This document shows, one piece after another, positions 14,610 to 22,920 of a DNA stretch of 47,512 nucleotides (its first letter is position 1; every line of letters starts with the position of its first letter). The stretch covers positions 1 to 47,512 of the forward strand of contig NJEG01000002.1 of the NCBI GenBank assembly GCA_002254565.1, written 5' to 3'. This DNA is from Candidatus Altarchaeales archaeon ex4484_2. Its GTDB lineage: Archaea; Altiarchaeota; Altiarchaeia; IMC4; QMZM01. Under the pieces are notes generated by a model. The model did no database searches and was not told where the DNA came from. It worked only from the letters and a program-made list of their open reading frames with translations. Made by a program: the position numbers and the translations under genes.

Positions 14610-15488
14610 TTATTTAGACGGCTTCTTGTATGGCATCCCCTTAACCAAATCCATCATCTTCTCCTCATCAACCACCACCTCACCTCCAATGGAAACAGCT
14701 AATTCCTTAACGGTCTCACCTATCTCTACCAGAGGACACTTGTTTTTTGCGGAAACCTCCAGAACCCTGGAAACCCCTGCCTCCGGAACAGAGAGGAGAT
14801 AGTTCCCCATGTATCTTGTTATGTGAGGAAAGGGAATGCTTTTGACATTAAAACCCATTCTCGACTTCACCAGCATCTCCACCAGGTTACCGAACCAGCC
14901 GCCCCTGGAAGCGTCCTTGGCGGCGTTAATCTCGATATCGTTTTCCAAAAGCTCCAGGAAGGTCTTGAATTTTACCTTAGCCCTCCTAACCCTCTGACCG
15001 ATATCACCCTCAACCACTTCACCGAGCATCAGAATTTTATCTCCTTCTTTGACGCCTGAGTCAGCTACCGGTTTGTTAACAAGGCTGCCGTATACCGTGA
15101 AAGAGATGCAAGGCTCCAGATTGCTCTCTAACTGCGTGTTCCCGCCCACGATAGGCACCCCCAGTCCGTCGCTCTGTTTCTTCAGGTCTTCTGCTATCTC
15201 CCCACCCTGTTTAACTGAATCCACCTGCATCGAGTTAAGCGCATAAAGGGGTTTGGCGCCCATAACCACGATATCAGAGCAGGTATGTATCAAACCTGTT
15301 TTCCTCCCGATCTTTAGTGGATACGGGCCTTCCATGTTTATTACATTATCACCCACTATGACCGCATCATCCCCCTGCCGTATTCCATATCTAAGGCGTT
15401 CAACCTTATCGTCCATGTACCAGAAAACCCTGCGTATGTTGTTGGTCTCCAGCATATGGCCTATGCATCTCTCAATGTCTTTTTTCAT
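14610..15488 (-). CDS. AIR synthase (PurM)-superfamily protein
   Basis: The 292 residues show the PurM/ThiL/HypE/SelD fold. An N-terminal ATP-binding part includes RQGDDAVIVGDNVINMEGPY (about 38-58) and the GLIHTCSDIVVMGAKPLYAL helix (about 65-84). After it come VPIVGGNTQLES (about 113-124) and a C-terminal domain (DASRGGWFGNLVEMLVKSRM and ISIGGEVVV-type strands). These proteins are ATP-dependent enzymes acting on amide, phosphate or cofactor precursors. The substrate here is unclear: the true purine gene set lies 30 kb away, so this is probably not AIR synthase itself. A SelD-like or methanogenesis-marker-2-like paralogue is possible. A double-hairpin element lies just upstream of its start. 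Confidence 0.75.
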   Translation of the reverse strand: MKKDIERCIGHMLETNNIRRVFWYMDDKVERLRYGIRQGDDAVIVGDNVINMEGPYPLKIGRKTGLIHTCSDIVVMGAKPLYALNSMQVDSVKQGGEIAEDLKKQSDGLGVPIVGGNTQLESNLEPCISFTVYGSLVNKPVADSGVKEGDKILMLGEVVEGDIGQRVRRAKVKFKTFLELLENDIEINAAKDASRGGWFGNLVEMLVKSRMGFNVKSIPFPHITRYMGNYLLSVPEAGVSRVLEVSAKNKCPLVEIGETVKELAVSIGGEVVVDEEKMMDLVKGMPYKKPSK

Positions 15489-15496
15489 TTTTTTAC

Positions 15497-15557
15497 TGGA
15501 TTATAGGGTATGGCAATACCCCCTAATAACCAAGAAATGTGGTTCATGAATTTCTTG
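15497..15557. repeat. Double-hairpin repeat, copy 1
   Basis: This copy contains two hairpins. GGGTAT-GGCA-ATACCC spans 15506-15521, and CAAGAAAT (15531-15538) pairs with ATTTCTTG (15550-15557). The same pair recurs at 15732-15791 with about 85% identity. This copy lies directly in front of the PurM-superfamily gene on the minus strand, so on that strand it would form the 5' leader. Confidence 0.6.
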
Positions 15558-15731
15558 TTTGACAGTCAGCTCGCCCATCAATCATCACGTTTCAGCGGTT
15601 GTTCATATCATCACACTGTCTAATATATATGGGAACAGAGATAAATGAATACATGTCTTTGGAAAAATTCTGGTTTAAACAATAAAAAATATAAAAATCA
15701 CAAAATTGTTATTTAAACTATCTTTTTCATT
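15558..15731. other. AT-rich spacer between the two repeat copies
   Basis: No gene is seen in the 347 bp between the PurM-superfamily gene and livK other than the two repeat copies. The spacer contains TATA-like runs (CTAATATATATGGG near 15620, ATTTAAACTATC near 15713) that may serve livK. Its last bases, TCTTTTTCAT, mirror the start region of the PurM-superfamily gene, so the duplicated segment may include the first few codons of that gene. Confidence 0.45.
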
Positions 15732-15791
15732 GAATTACAGGGTATAACAATACCCCATAATAACCAAGAAATTTGGTTCATGAATTTCTTG
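15732..15791. repeat. Double-hairpin repeat, copy 2
   Basis: This is the second copy of the element, 234 bp from the first. GGGTAT-AACA-ATACCC spans 15740-15755, and CAAGAAAT (15765-15772) pairs with ATTTCTTG (15784-15791). Differences between the copies fall in loops (GGCA against AACA) and linkers while both stems are unchanged. It ends 45 bp before the livK start. Confidence 0.6.
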
Positions 15792-15836
15792 ATTCATAAA
15801 ATCCGATGTAATTAATACAAACAGAGGTTTAAAAAA

Positions 15837-17159
15837 ATGGTTGATAAAAAAATAATTTTGGTTTCTATGCTGTTGCTTATCTCTTTTTTGGGATGTACAG
15901 AACAGCCCACAGAAACAACGACTACGATAAAGGCCGCAGGGGAAATAAAGATTGGGCTTGTAGCGCCCTTGACCGGTGGAGCGAGTACGACAGGTAACGA
16001 CATGCAGGAGGCAGCAGAGCTTGCTGTGGAGGAAATAAACGCTGCAGGCGGGATAACCGTAGGCAAAGAGAAGATGAGAGTCGTTCTCATAAAGGGAGAC
16101 ACAGAAACAAACCCGGAGCAGGGAGTGAAAGCAGTTACTAAATTGATAACTGAAGATGAGGTAGACATCCTGATCGGAGGATTTAGCTCTGCGATAACGT
16201 ATGCAGACCAGAAGATTGCATCAGAAAACGAGATGCCATTCATTATAACAGGAGCCTCTTCTCCAATAGTAACCAAGAGAGATGATATAGACACAAGCTA
16301 CTTCTTCCACCACTGTCCGACCACAGACGATTATGGAAGGGATACCCTAATCTTTGTTGATGAGGTGGTGAGGCCTGCAATAAATGCAAGGTTTAATTAC
16401 TCAGATGACAGGAAGCTGAGACTGGGGATGCTGTACCAGGACGGGAAATACGGTGAAGGCGTGCTTGAGGGAGCTAAGAAAGCAATCGAAAGCGAGGGGT
16501 TGATGATTGAGATTGTTGCAGAAGAGAAGTTCACTAGGAGCGAGACAGACTATCGGACTGCGCTTACTGCCATAAAGTCGGCTGGAGTTGATGTAGTCTA
16601 TCCAGCAGCGTTCCTGAACGAGCAGACACCGATTGTTGTACAGGGTAGGAAGGATATTGGATTGAATACGATCTACCTATCAGTTGAATGCAACGACGAT
16701 CCGGACTACTATGCTGGAGTAGGTCAGTTAGGCGAGTACTCCATACAGGAAAGCCGTTTTGGTCCCTATGTAATACCTGCGGGCTCACTCAAGGCGAAGG
16801 TGGAGAGATTCAGGAGCGCCTTCAAGACCAAGTGGGGTAGCCAGCCGAGCATGATGGGTGCGTCAACATATGAGGGAGTGTATATTGCTGCCCAGGCGAT
16901 AGATGACGCAGACAGCCTTGTCAACGAAGACATAAGGGATTCACTCAACGATCTGAAGATGGATGAGATGATTGAGGCCATGCAGGGCGGCACCATAGAG
17001 TTCTCCGAGGATGCTAGAGAAAGTAAGTTCCAGCTCTACATGCAACAGCTTATCTGGGACGATGCCGTTGGAGAAACCAGGCCGGTGATTGTCTGGCCCG
17101 ACAACCTGAAAGAGGCGGACTTTATATTGCCCGAGTGGTATGAGTCTTCAGGGGATTAA
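15837..17159 (+). CDS. livK: Branched-chain amino acid type ABC transporter substrate-binding lipoprotein
   Basis: The 440 residues start with a lipoprotein signal (LVSMLLLISFLGC, lipobox cysteine at about 20) and a Thr-rich linker. A periplasmic-binding-type I fold follows: IKIGLVAPLTGGASTTGNDM, AAELAVEEINAAGGI, VDILIGGFSSAITYA, MPFIITGASSPIV, then LGMLYQDGKYGEGVLEGAKK and a second lobe. This is the LivK/leucine-isoleucine-valine-binding family, which also contains amide, urea and aromatic-acid binders, so the ligand is not certain. It is followed by livH and livM on the same strand. The shikimate and aryl-acid genes nearby make aromatic ligands worth considering. Confidence 0.88.
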   Translation: MVDKKIILVSMLLLISFLGCTEQPTETTTTIKAAGEIKIGLVAPLTGGASTTGNDMQEAAELAVEEINAAGGITVGKEKMRVVLIKGDTETNPEQGVKAVTKLITEDEVDILIGGFSSAITYADQKIASENEMPFIITGASSPIVTKRDDIDTSYFFHHCPTTDDYGRDTLIFVDEVVRPAINARFNYSDDRKLRLGMLYQDGKYGEGVLEGAKKAIESEGLMIEIVAEEKFTRSETDYRTALTAIKSAGVDVVYPAAFLNEQTPIVVQGRKDIGLNTIYLSVECNDDPDYYAGVGQLGEYSIQESRFGPYVIPAGSLKAKVERFRSAFKTKWGSQPSMMGASTYEGVYIAAQAIDDADSLVNEDIRDSLNDLKMDEMIEAMQGGTIEFSEDARESKFQLYMQQLIWDDAVGETRPVIVWPDNLKEADFILPEWYESSGD

Positions 17160-17164
17160 ACTCC

Positions 17165-17179
17165 CCTTTTTTATTTATT
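17165..17179 (+). terminator. Oligo-T stretch after livK
   Basis: Directly after the livK stop the + strand reads CCCCTTTTTT followed by ATTTATTATT. Archaeal transcription ends mainly at such T-runs. It may stop part of the transcripts before livH, giving more binding protein than permease. Confidence 0.35.
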
Positions 17180-17222
17180 ATTCTTGATTTCTTATTTCCT
17201 ATACCTTAGACTGGAGGAACAG

Positions 17223-18110
17223 ATGGATTTAGCCGTATTACCTGAGATAGTATTCTGGGGACTTTATGCTGGATGCATATACATTCTTCTTGCAGTAGGA
17301 CTGAATCTCATCTTCGGGGTGATGAGGGTGGTAAACTTTGCCCACGGCGAACTCATGGTTCTGGCAATCTATATCACGTTCTTTTTACATAACATCCTTG
17401 ATTTAAATCCCTATCTGGCTTTTGCACTCAGCATTATATCAATGTTTTTCGTGGGAGTCGGGATAGAGAGAGTATGCTTCAGACCGATTATGGGAACCGG
17501 GAAACTCAACGAGATATTCATGAGCCTTGCCCTGATTTATCTGATACAGAACTCAATATTCATTACCTGCAACAATGTAGACTTCTGCAATGACCTCAAC
17601 AGGATACGAAGTCCATTGGGCTATGAAGAGATATCCTTTGGTTTCATGGAGCTGGGAGCTGACCACGTTGTAATCATCTGCGTCACCATCAGCCTGGTGG
17701 TGATGTTGTATCTCTTCATGAAAAAGACATCAACCGGTAAGGCCATGATGGCTACAAGCCAGAACAGAGAGGTGGCAATGCTCACCGGAATAAACGTTGA
17801 GAGGATGGATATGCTGGCCTTCGGGCTGGGTTCGTCTTTTGCCGCAGCAGCCTCGCTTTTCTGGATTTCAGAGATTCCGTTCACACCCTACTCGGGCTCA
17901 ATAAACGCGATAAAGGCTTTTGCTGTTATTATATTAGGTGGCCTGGGGAGCATATCCGGGGCCATCGCCGGCGGATTAATCTATGGTGTTGCTGAAAACA
18001 TTTCAGCCTACCTGTTCGGCGGAGGATGGAAGCATGCGACCAGCTTCATAATACTGATTATTGTGTTAATCATCAGGCCAACGGGGCTGTTCGGCGAAAA
18101 GGAGGAATGA
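17223..18110 (+). CDS. livH: Branched-chain amino acid type ABC transporter permease LivH
   Basis: The 295-residue membrane protein matches LivH. LPEIVFWGLYAGCIYILLAVGLNLIFGVM and RVVNFAHGELMVLAIY are the family start, and GLGSISGAIAGGLIYGVAE lies near the end, with about eight membrane spans. The ATG at 17223 is chosen because GGAGG (17213-17217) lies 5 bp upstream; a TTG further up adds an unlikely extension. It pairs with LivM to form the membrane channel, driven by LivG and LivF. It ends 4 bp before livM. The loop region near residues 105-135 contains a CNNVDFCN cysteine pair, less usual in the family. Confidence 0.92.
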   Translation: MDLAVLPEIVFWGLYAGCIYILLAVGLNLIFGVMRVVNFAHGELMVLAIYITFFLHNILDLNPYLAFALSIISMFFVGVGIERVCFRPIMGTGKLNEIFMSLALIYLIQNSIFITCNNVDFCNDLNRIRSPLGYEEISFGFMELGADHVVIICVTISLVVMLYLFMKKTSTGKAMMATSQNREVAMLTGINVERMDMLAFGLGSSFAAAASLFWISEIPFTPYSGSINAIKAFAVIILGGLGSISGAIAGGLIYGVAENISAYLFGGGWKHATSFIILIIVLIIRPTGLFGEKEE

Positions 18111-18114
18111 TGGG

Positions 18115-19119
18115 GTGAAAATAAGTATGAAACATGTGGTAATATGTACCATATTGCTTGCAGCATTAGCCATACCCTATCTCCCGGTTGCAGTAACTCA
18201 GTTCCTGCCCTTTAAGGGTGCATCTCTTCTGGGATTCCTGATCCTGATGTATGCATTCATCATGTTCGCCTCGGCATGGAATCTTTTGACGTATTCAGGC
18301 CAGGGAAGCCTTGGACATGCAGCATTCCTGGGAATAGGAGCATACACTTCCGCAATCATACTCAGATATCTGAAACCTGAGCCTCTGTTGTTTAACTCAA
18401 TCAACCTTGAGGTAATCCTGACTGTTATGGCCGGGGGCCTGGCTGCCTCAATAGTCGGGGTCTTCATTGGACTAACCTGCGTCAGACTCAGGGAATGGTT
18501 TCTGGGCATGGTGACCTTCGGATTTGCGATAATAATCAGTACCATCACCACAGAATTAAGGGACATTACAGGAGGACACGATGGGTTGCCGACAAAGCAT
18601 CTGGTTGCTGCAACAGATTTCCTGTCCAGGTACAAGATGGAGTACTACATCATACTCGCATTCACTGTTGTGGTAATCTACTTGATACACAGGATTCTCA
18701 GATCTAAACTGGGCCTGGCATTCGAGGCCATCAGAGAAAACGAACTCGAAGCCAAGGTCATGGGAATAAACACCGTGAAGTATAAGCTGATTGGTTTCGC
18801 CCTGAGTGCCTTCTTTTCCGGGATAGCTGGAGCATTAATGTATCACCACATAGGTTACCTGACGCCTGAGGTATTCAGTGTCGAAAACTCATTTAAACCG
18901 ATTATTTACTGTATAGCTGGGGGATTATTCACCGTGGAGGGACCCGTCTTAGGTACTGTCATAATATCGGCTCTGTGGGATGGATTAAAGTCCCTGGGGC
19001 TGATGCACGAGCACCTTGTCATAATCGGGTTGCTTTTAATAATAATTGTGATATTCCTCCCTAAGGGATTAGTATCCCTCCTCAAGAAAGTAGGGAGAAA
19101 ATCAGATGCCAAGGTATGA
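18115..19119 (+). CDS. livM: Branched-chain amino acid type ABC transporter permease LivM
   Basis: The 334 residues show the LivM pattern: SAWNLLTYSGQGSLGHAAFLGIGAYTSAII (about 55-84), VRLREWFLGMVTFGFAIII, the cytoplasmic loop GLAFEAIRENELEAKVMGIN with the ABC-ATPase contact helix, and GGLFTVEGPVLGTVIISALWDGL. GGAGG at 18101-18105 precedes the GTG start by 9 bp; an ATG four codons later is an alternative. Its last 18 bp overlap the end of livF, which runs in the opposite direction. This is an uncommon arrangement, since livFG usually follow livM on the same strand. Confidence 0.92.
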   Translation: MKISMKHVVICTILLAALAIPYLPVAVTQFLPFKGASLLGFLILMYAFIMFASAWNLLTYSGQGSLGHAAFLGIGAYTSAIILRYLKPEPLLFNSINLEVILTVMAGGLAASIVGVFIGLTCVRLREWFLGMVTFGFAIIISTITTELRDITGGHDGLPTKHLVAATDFLSRYKMEYYIILAFTVVVIYLIHRILRSKLGLAFEAIRENELEAKVMGINTVKYKLIGFALSAFFSGIAGALMYHHIGYLTPEVFSVENSFKPIIYCIAGGLFTVEGPVLGTVIISALWDGLKSLGLMHEHLVIIGLLLIIIVIFLPKGLVSLLKKVGRKSDAKV

Positions 19120-19800
19120 CTTCTTGACGTAGTCATCTGTTAGGAGATCGCTGCTTTTACCGTCCAGAATCATCCTCCCCTTCTCCAGCACATAACCCCG
19201 GTCCGATATCTCAAGCGCATGGTGGACGTTCTGTTCAACCAGGAGAACATTAACCCTCTCCTCTCTCAGCTTCCGTATCACATCAAGGAGGGTCAACACG
19301 AGATTGGGAGCCAGACCCAGGGACGGCTCGTCCAGGATGATGAGTTTAGGCTTTGACATTAAGGCTTTTCCTATGGCAAGCATCCTTTGCTCCCCACCAC
19401 TCAGGGTATCAGCCCGTTGTTTATCTCTCTCCCTCAGCTTCGGGAAAATCTGGTAAACCTGCTCTAGGGTGTCATCTGCGCTATCTTGTCTGGTATAGGC
19501 CCCCATAAGCAGGTTCTCTATAACGCTCATCCGGGGGAACGAAGCCATCCCTTCAGGAACGAGGGTCACACCCTTCTTGACTATCTTATATGGTGGTAGT
19601 TTCTCGATGTTTTCGTTCAGGAATTTGATGCTGCCGGATGAGGGATGAAGTAAACCGGTTACTGCCTTGACTGTAGTAGTCTTTCCAGCACCGTTAGAGC
19701 CTAATAGGGTCACAATCTCTCCCTTACCTACATTAAGGGAGAGATCCCACAATACCTGAACCTTACCATAGGATACGTTGATGTCTTTGACTTCAAGCAT
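19102..19800 (-). CDS. livF: ABC transporter ATPase LivF
   Basis: The 232 residues contain Walker A GSNGAGKTT (about 36-44), the signature LSGGEQRMLAIGKALM, Walker B KLIILDEPSLGLAPNLV and the switch LLVEQNVHHAL. The pattern GLLHPSSGSIKFLNE and the ending DDYVKKSYLGI are typical of LivF. The ATG at 19800 gives the family start MLEVKDINVSYGK; an upstream ATG would add an 11-residue tail overlapping livG. It energises the LivHM channel together with LivG. It lies 1 bp after livG and is convergent with livM. Confidence 0.93.
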   Translation of the reverse strand: MLEVKDINVSYGKVQVLWDLSLNVGKGEIVTLLGSNGAGKTTTVKAVTGLLHPSSGSIKFLNENIEKLPPYKIVKKGVTLVPEGMASFPRMSVIENLLMGAYTRQDSADDTLEQVYQIFPKLRERDKQRADTLSGGEQRMLAIGKALMSKPKLIILDEPSLGLAPNLVLTLLDVIRKLREERVNVLLVEQNVHHALEISDRGYVLEKGRMILDGKSSDLLTDDYVKKSYLGI

Positions 19801-19801
19801 T

Positions 19802-20536
19802 TTATAGGAACCTCTCACCAAGGTATGCATCAATCACCGTCTGGTTTGAGCCAATCTCTTTCGGGGAGCCTTCAGCGATCTTTTCCCCGTGGTGTAGGAC
19901 AACAATTCTCTGGGAGAGATTCATGATAATCCGCATCACGTGCTCTACCATCAGGATGGTGACCCCCATATCCCTTATTTTCTCAATCAACTCCACAGCC
20001 TTCTTGCTTTCTGAAGGATTGAGTCCGGTGGTTACCTCATCCAGCAATAGGAGATTCGGTTCCGTGGCCAAAGCCCTCGCCAGCTGGATTAACCTTAGTT
20101 CTACCACATTAAGGTTCTTGACCGGTTTATTAAATTTCTCCCCGGAGAAACCAACGAAATCAAGGGTTATGGAAGCCTTCTCTCTTGCCTCATCAAGGTT
20201 TATCCCATCGGAGCTGCCGAATAGGGCGCCTACGGTAACATTCTCGCAGGCGGTCATCTCAGGAAAGGAGTGAACAAGCTGGAAGGTCTTTGCCACACCC
20301 ATCCTGCAGATTTTGTAGGGGCTGGCATTGGTTATATCTTTGCCATTGAACATAATGCTTCCATAATCCAGGCCATAGATGCCGCTTATCATATTAAGGA
20401 GAGTGCTCTTACCCGCCCCGTTTGGGCCGACAAGCCCTACAATCTCCCCCCTGTTTACATGGAAGCTTACATTCCTTAAAGCCATAAGCCCGCCAAAGCT
20501 CTTCGTCAGGTTCTCAACCCTAAGCAAGGTAATCAC
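19802..20536 (-). CDS. livG: ABC transporter ATPase LivG
   Basis: The 244 residues carry Walker A GPNGAGKST (about 36-44), SGIYGLDYGSIMFNGKDIT, VAKTFQLVHSFPEMTACENV and the Walker B NLLLLDEVTTGLNPSE, all LivG-like, and the end TVIDAYLGERF is also typical. The ABC signature reads LNVVELRLIQLARAL instead of LSYGxQR, with DEV in place of DEP, a form seen in one clade of this family. It is the first gene of the livGF pair, transcribed away from the shikimate genes; the 54-bp gap to aroA contains the divergent promoters. Confidence 0.92.
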   Translation of the reverse strand: MITLLRVENLTKSFGGLMALRNVSFHVNRGEIVGLVGPNGAGKSTLLNMISGIYGLDYGSIMFNGKDITNASPYKICRMGVAKTFQLVHSFPEMTACENVTVGALFGSSDGINLDEAREKASITLDFVGFSGEKFNKPVKNLNVVELRLIQLARALATEPNLLLLDEVTTGLNPSESKKAVELIEKIRDMGVTILMVEHVMRIIMNLSQRIVVLHHGEKIAEGSPKEIGSNQTVIDAYLGERFL

Positions 20537-20590
20537 CCATAGGATTAGTAATTATGAATTTAAACCAATATATAATCATAGAAGAATAAA

Positions 20591-21856
20591 ATGCTGCTCT
20601 GCGTGGAAGAAACAGGGGAATTAAGAGGTTGTGTGGAGGTCCCGGGCTCGAAAAGCTACACACACCGGGCGCTGGTTACAGCAGCCCTGGGAAAGAAATC
20701 CAGGATAAGAAACCCGCTTATTTCATCCGATACCCTGGCGACGAAAAAGGCGTGTGAGGCGCTGGGAGCTGAAATAACGGAAAGAGAAGGTGACTGGATT
20801 GTTGAAGGCGTTGACGGAGTAATAGACTTCGAAAGAGAGGTTATTGATGTAGGTAACTCGGGAACAACACTCAGGTTTATTACGCCCCTGGCTGCGTTAT
20901 CTGATAAGTGGGTAGAGATTACAGGAGACTCCTCGATTAGAGGGAGACCTATGAAACCCCTCCTGGATTCATTAAGAGAACGGGCTGAGATAGAGAGTAG
21001 TGACGGGTTCCCGCCCCTGAGGTTAAGGAAGAGAAAAGATGTTGTGGATGGAAAAATAGGGGTGAAGGGGGATGTCAGCTCACAATACGTCTCTGCCTTA
21101 TTGCTTGCCGCTCCATTGGTGGGATTGGAGATTAACCTGGAGGGGGAGCTGAAATCCAGGCCGTATGTTGATTTGACCCTGGAGGTTATGGAGAAGGCGG
21201 GGGTTAGGGTAGAGGAAAGGGAGGGGGGGTTTTATGTGGGGAGGCAGGGTTACCGGGAACTGGACTACAGGGTTCCAGGAGACTACTCCTCAGCAGCTAA
21301 TGTTCTGGCACCATGCTCTTTCATCGAATCCGATGTGGAGCTAAAAAATTTATACATGGACAGGCAGGGAGACAGGAGGATACTTGATATACTCGGGGAG
21401 ATGGGTGTTCCCCTGAAGCAGGGGGAGGATTATGTTAGGGTGAGGAACGCTGAATCCCTGGATGCTGTTGAATTCGACGCATCAGACACCCCCGACATAG
21501 TGTTGCCTCTTGTGGCAGTAGCCTGCTTCGCCCAGGGAAAAAGCGTGTTCAGGAACATAGAGCATTTAAGGTTCAAGGAATCGGACAGGCTTAAGGCCTG
21601 CAACGAGTTCAGGAAGCTGGGAGCCAGGGTTAAGATATTAAGGGATAGTATTGAGGTTGAGGGTCCTGTGAAGGCAAAACCAGCTGACATGAGAGGTTTC
21701 CAGGATCATAGGGTTGTTATGGCGTTAGCTTCCGCTGCATTAAACGCTGGAGGAGGGGTTTCCAGGATTGGTTCAGCTGATATGTTAAATGTATCCTTTC
21801 CTAATTATTTAGGGATGATGCAGTCATTGGGCGCAAAGATGTGGGTGGAGGAATGA
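20591..21856 (+). CDS. aroA: 3-phosphoshikimate 1-carboxyvinyltransferase (EPSP synthase)
   Basis: The 421 residues follow EPSP synthase order: GCVEVPGSKSYTHRALVTAAL (substrate lysine and arginine motif near the start), DVGNSGTTLRFITPLAAL (about 86-103), GDSSIRGRPMKPLLDSL, DVSSQYVSALLLAAPL, PGDYSSAANVL and HLRFKESDRLKACNEFRKLG near residue 330. It joins shikimate-3-phosphate and phosphoenolpyruvate, the step before chorismate synthase. Its stop overlaps the pheA start as ATGA, so both are co-translated. The remaining shikimate genes lie on the other strand just downstream. Confidence 0.97.
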   Translation: MLLCVEETGELRGCVEVPGSKSYTHRALVTAALGKKSRIRNPLISSDTLATKKACEALGAEITEREGDWIVEGVDGVIDFEREVIDVGNSGTTLRFITPLAALSDKWVEITGDSSIRGRPMKPLLDSLRERAEIESSDGFPPLRLRKRKDVVDGKIGVKGDVSSQYVSALLLAAPLVGLEINLEGELKSRPYVDLTLEVMEKAGVRVEEREGGFYVGRQGYRELDYRVPGDYSSAANVLAPCSFIESDVELKNLYMDRQGDRRILDILGEMGVPLKQGEDYVRVRNAESLDAVEFDASDTPDIVLPLVAVACFAQGKSVFRNIEHLRFKESDRLKACNEFRKLGARVKILRDSIEVEGPVKAKPADMRGFQDHRVVMALASAALNAGGGVSRIGSADMLNVSFPNYLGMMQSLGAKMWVEE

Positions 21857-22920
21857 GAAAAATCAGGGAGCTGAGGGAAGAAATCGACGGAATAGACCAG
21901 CAGATGCTTGAGTTACTGGATAGGAGAGGCAGGCTGGCCTCCCTGATCGGGGAGATAAAGAGGGAGAGGGAGTTGACGGCCTTCTCCCCTGAGAGGGAGA
22001 GTGAGATATTCTCCAGGATAGAGGGCGTAGAGAGCTCTCTTTCGAGGGAGGGTTTGAAGGCTATATATAGAGAAATTATCTCCGCGTGCCGGAGACTGCA
22101 GGAGCCCATAGAGGTTTCGTATTTAGGGCCTGAGGGTAGCTTCACTCACCAGGCAGCCAACCAGAGATTCGGGTCGCAGGCAGACTATAAACCAATAGAA
22201 AGCATAGAGGATGTTTTCTCTGAGATAGATAAGGGCAGGTGCGACTACGGGGTTGTCCCCATTGAAAGCTCACTTGAGGGCATGGTTACCCGGACCCTGG
22301 ACATGTTCATCGAATCCAGCAACAAAATCAACGGCGAGATATTCCTGCCAGTATCCCACTGCCTACTCTCGAGGGTTGATATGGACTCCATAAGAGTGAT
22401 ATACTCTCATCCTCAGGCCATAGCCCAGTGCAGGAGCTGGATTAGAAGAAACCTGCCGGGTGCGGAAATCAGGGAGGCATCCTCCACCTCAGAGGCTGCC
22501 AGGATAGCAGTGAACGAGAAAAATTCCGCTGCCATAGCGAGCTCTATGGCAGCTGCCATCTACAAGCTGGGTATTGTGGAGGAGAACATACAGGATAGGG
22601 GTGAAAGCTACACCCGCTTCCTGATTATATCAAAAAACACTGTAGGGAAAACAGGCAGGGACAAGACCTCCATCATGTTCTCAATAAAGGACAGAGTGGG
22701 TGCATTATATGAGATACTCAAGCCCCTGGCTGCTGAGGGAATAAGCCTCACTAGGATAGAGTCCAGGCCCTCCAGGAAGGGGCTCTGGGATTATTATTTC
22801 TTCGTGGACTTCGAGGGGCATGAAGACGATTCTAGGATAAAGAAAACACTAGAGGAGGTGAAGGAGAACTGTGTCTTCCTTAATGTGCTGGGGTCTTATC
22901 CTAGGGGAGAACAGGCATAG
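21853..22920 (+). CDS. pheA: Chorismate mutase-prephenate dehydratase (P-protein)
   Basis: The 355 residues have three parts. Residues 1-85 are an AroQ-type chorismate mutase (RELREEIDGIDQQMLELLDR ... YREIISACRRLQ). About 90-270 is prephenate dehydratase (VSYLGPEGSFTHQAANQRFG, GVVPIESSLEGMV, and the catalytic TRF in GESYTRFLII). The rest is an ACT domain with the phenylalanine-sensing ESRPSRKGLWDYYFFVDF motif. It converts chorismate to phenylpyruvate and is probably feedback-inhibited by Phe. The ATG at 21853 overlaps the aroA stop; an in-frame GTG 12 bp earlier is possible. Its last 20 bp overlap the 3' end of the shikimate kinase gene on the other strand. Confidence 0.96.
   Translation: MRKIRELREEIDGIDQQMLELLDRRGRLASLIGEIKRERELTAFSPERESEIFSRIEGVESSLSREGLKAIYREIISACRRLQEPIEVSYLGPEGSFTHQAANQRFGSQADYKPIESIEDVFSEIDKGRCDYGVVPIESSLEGMVTRTLDMFIESSNKINGEIFLPVSHCLLSRVDMDSIRVIYSHPQAIAQCRSWIRRNLPGAEIREASSTSEAARIAVNEKNSAAIASSMAAAIYKLGIVEENIQDRGESYTRFLIISKNTVGKTGRDKTSIMFSIKDRVGALYEILKPLAAEGISLTRIESRPSRKGLWDYYFFVDFEGHEDDSRIKKTLEEVKENCVFLNVLGSYPRGEQA

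Noticed and set aside
19802-20536. LivG signature lacks LSGGQ (LNVVELRL) and has DEV for DEP
   Set aside because: A clade of branched-chain amino acid ATPases shows the same kind of degenerate signature with DEV; this is probably normal rather than a broken gene.
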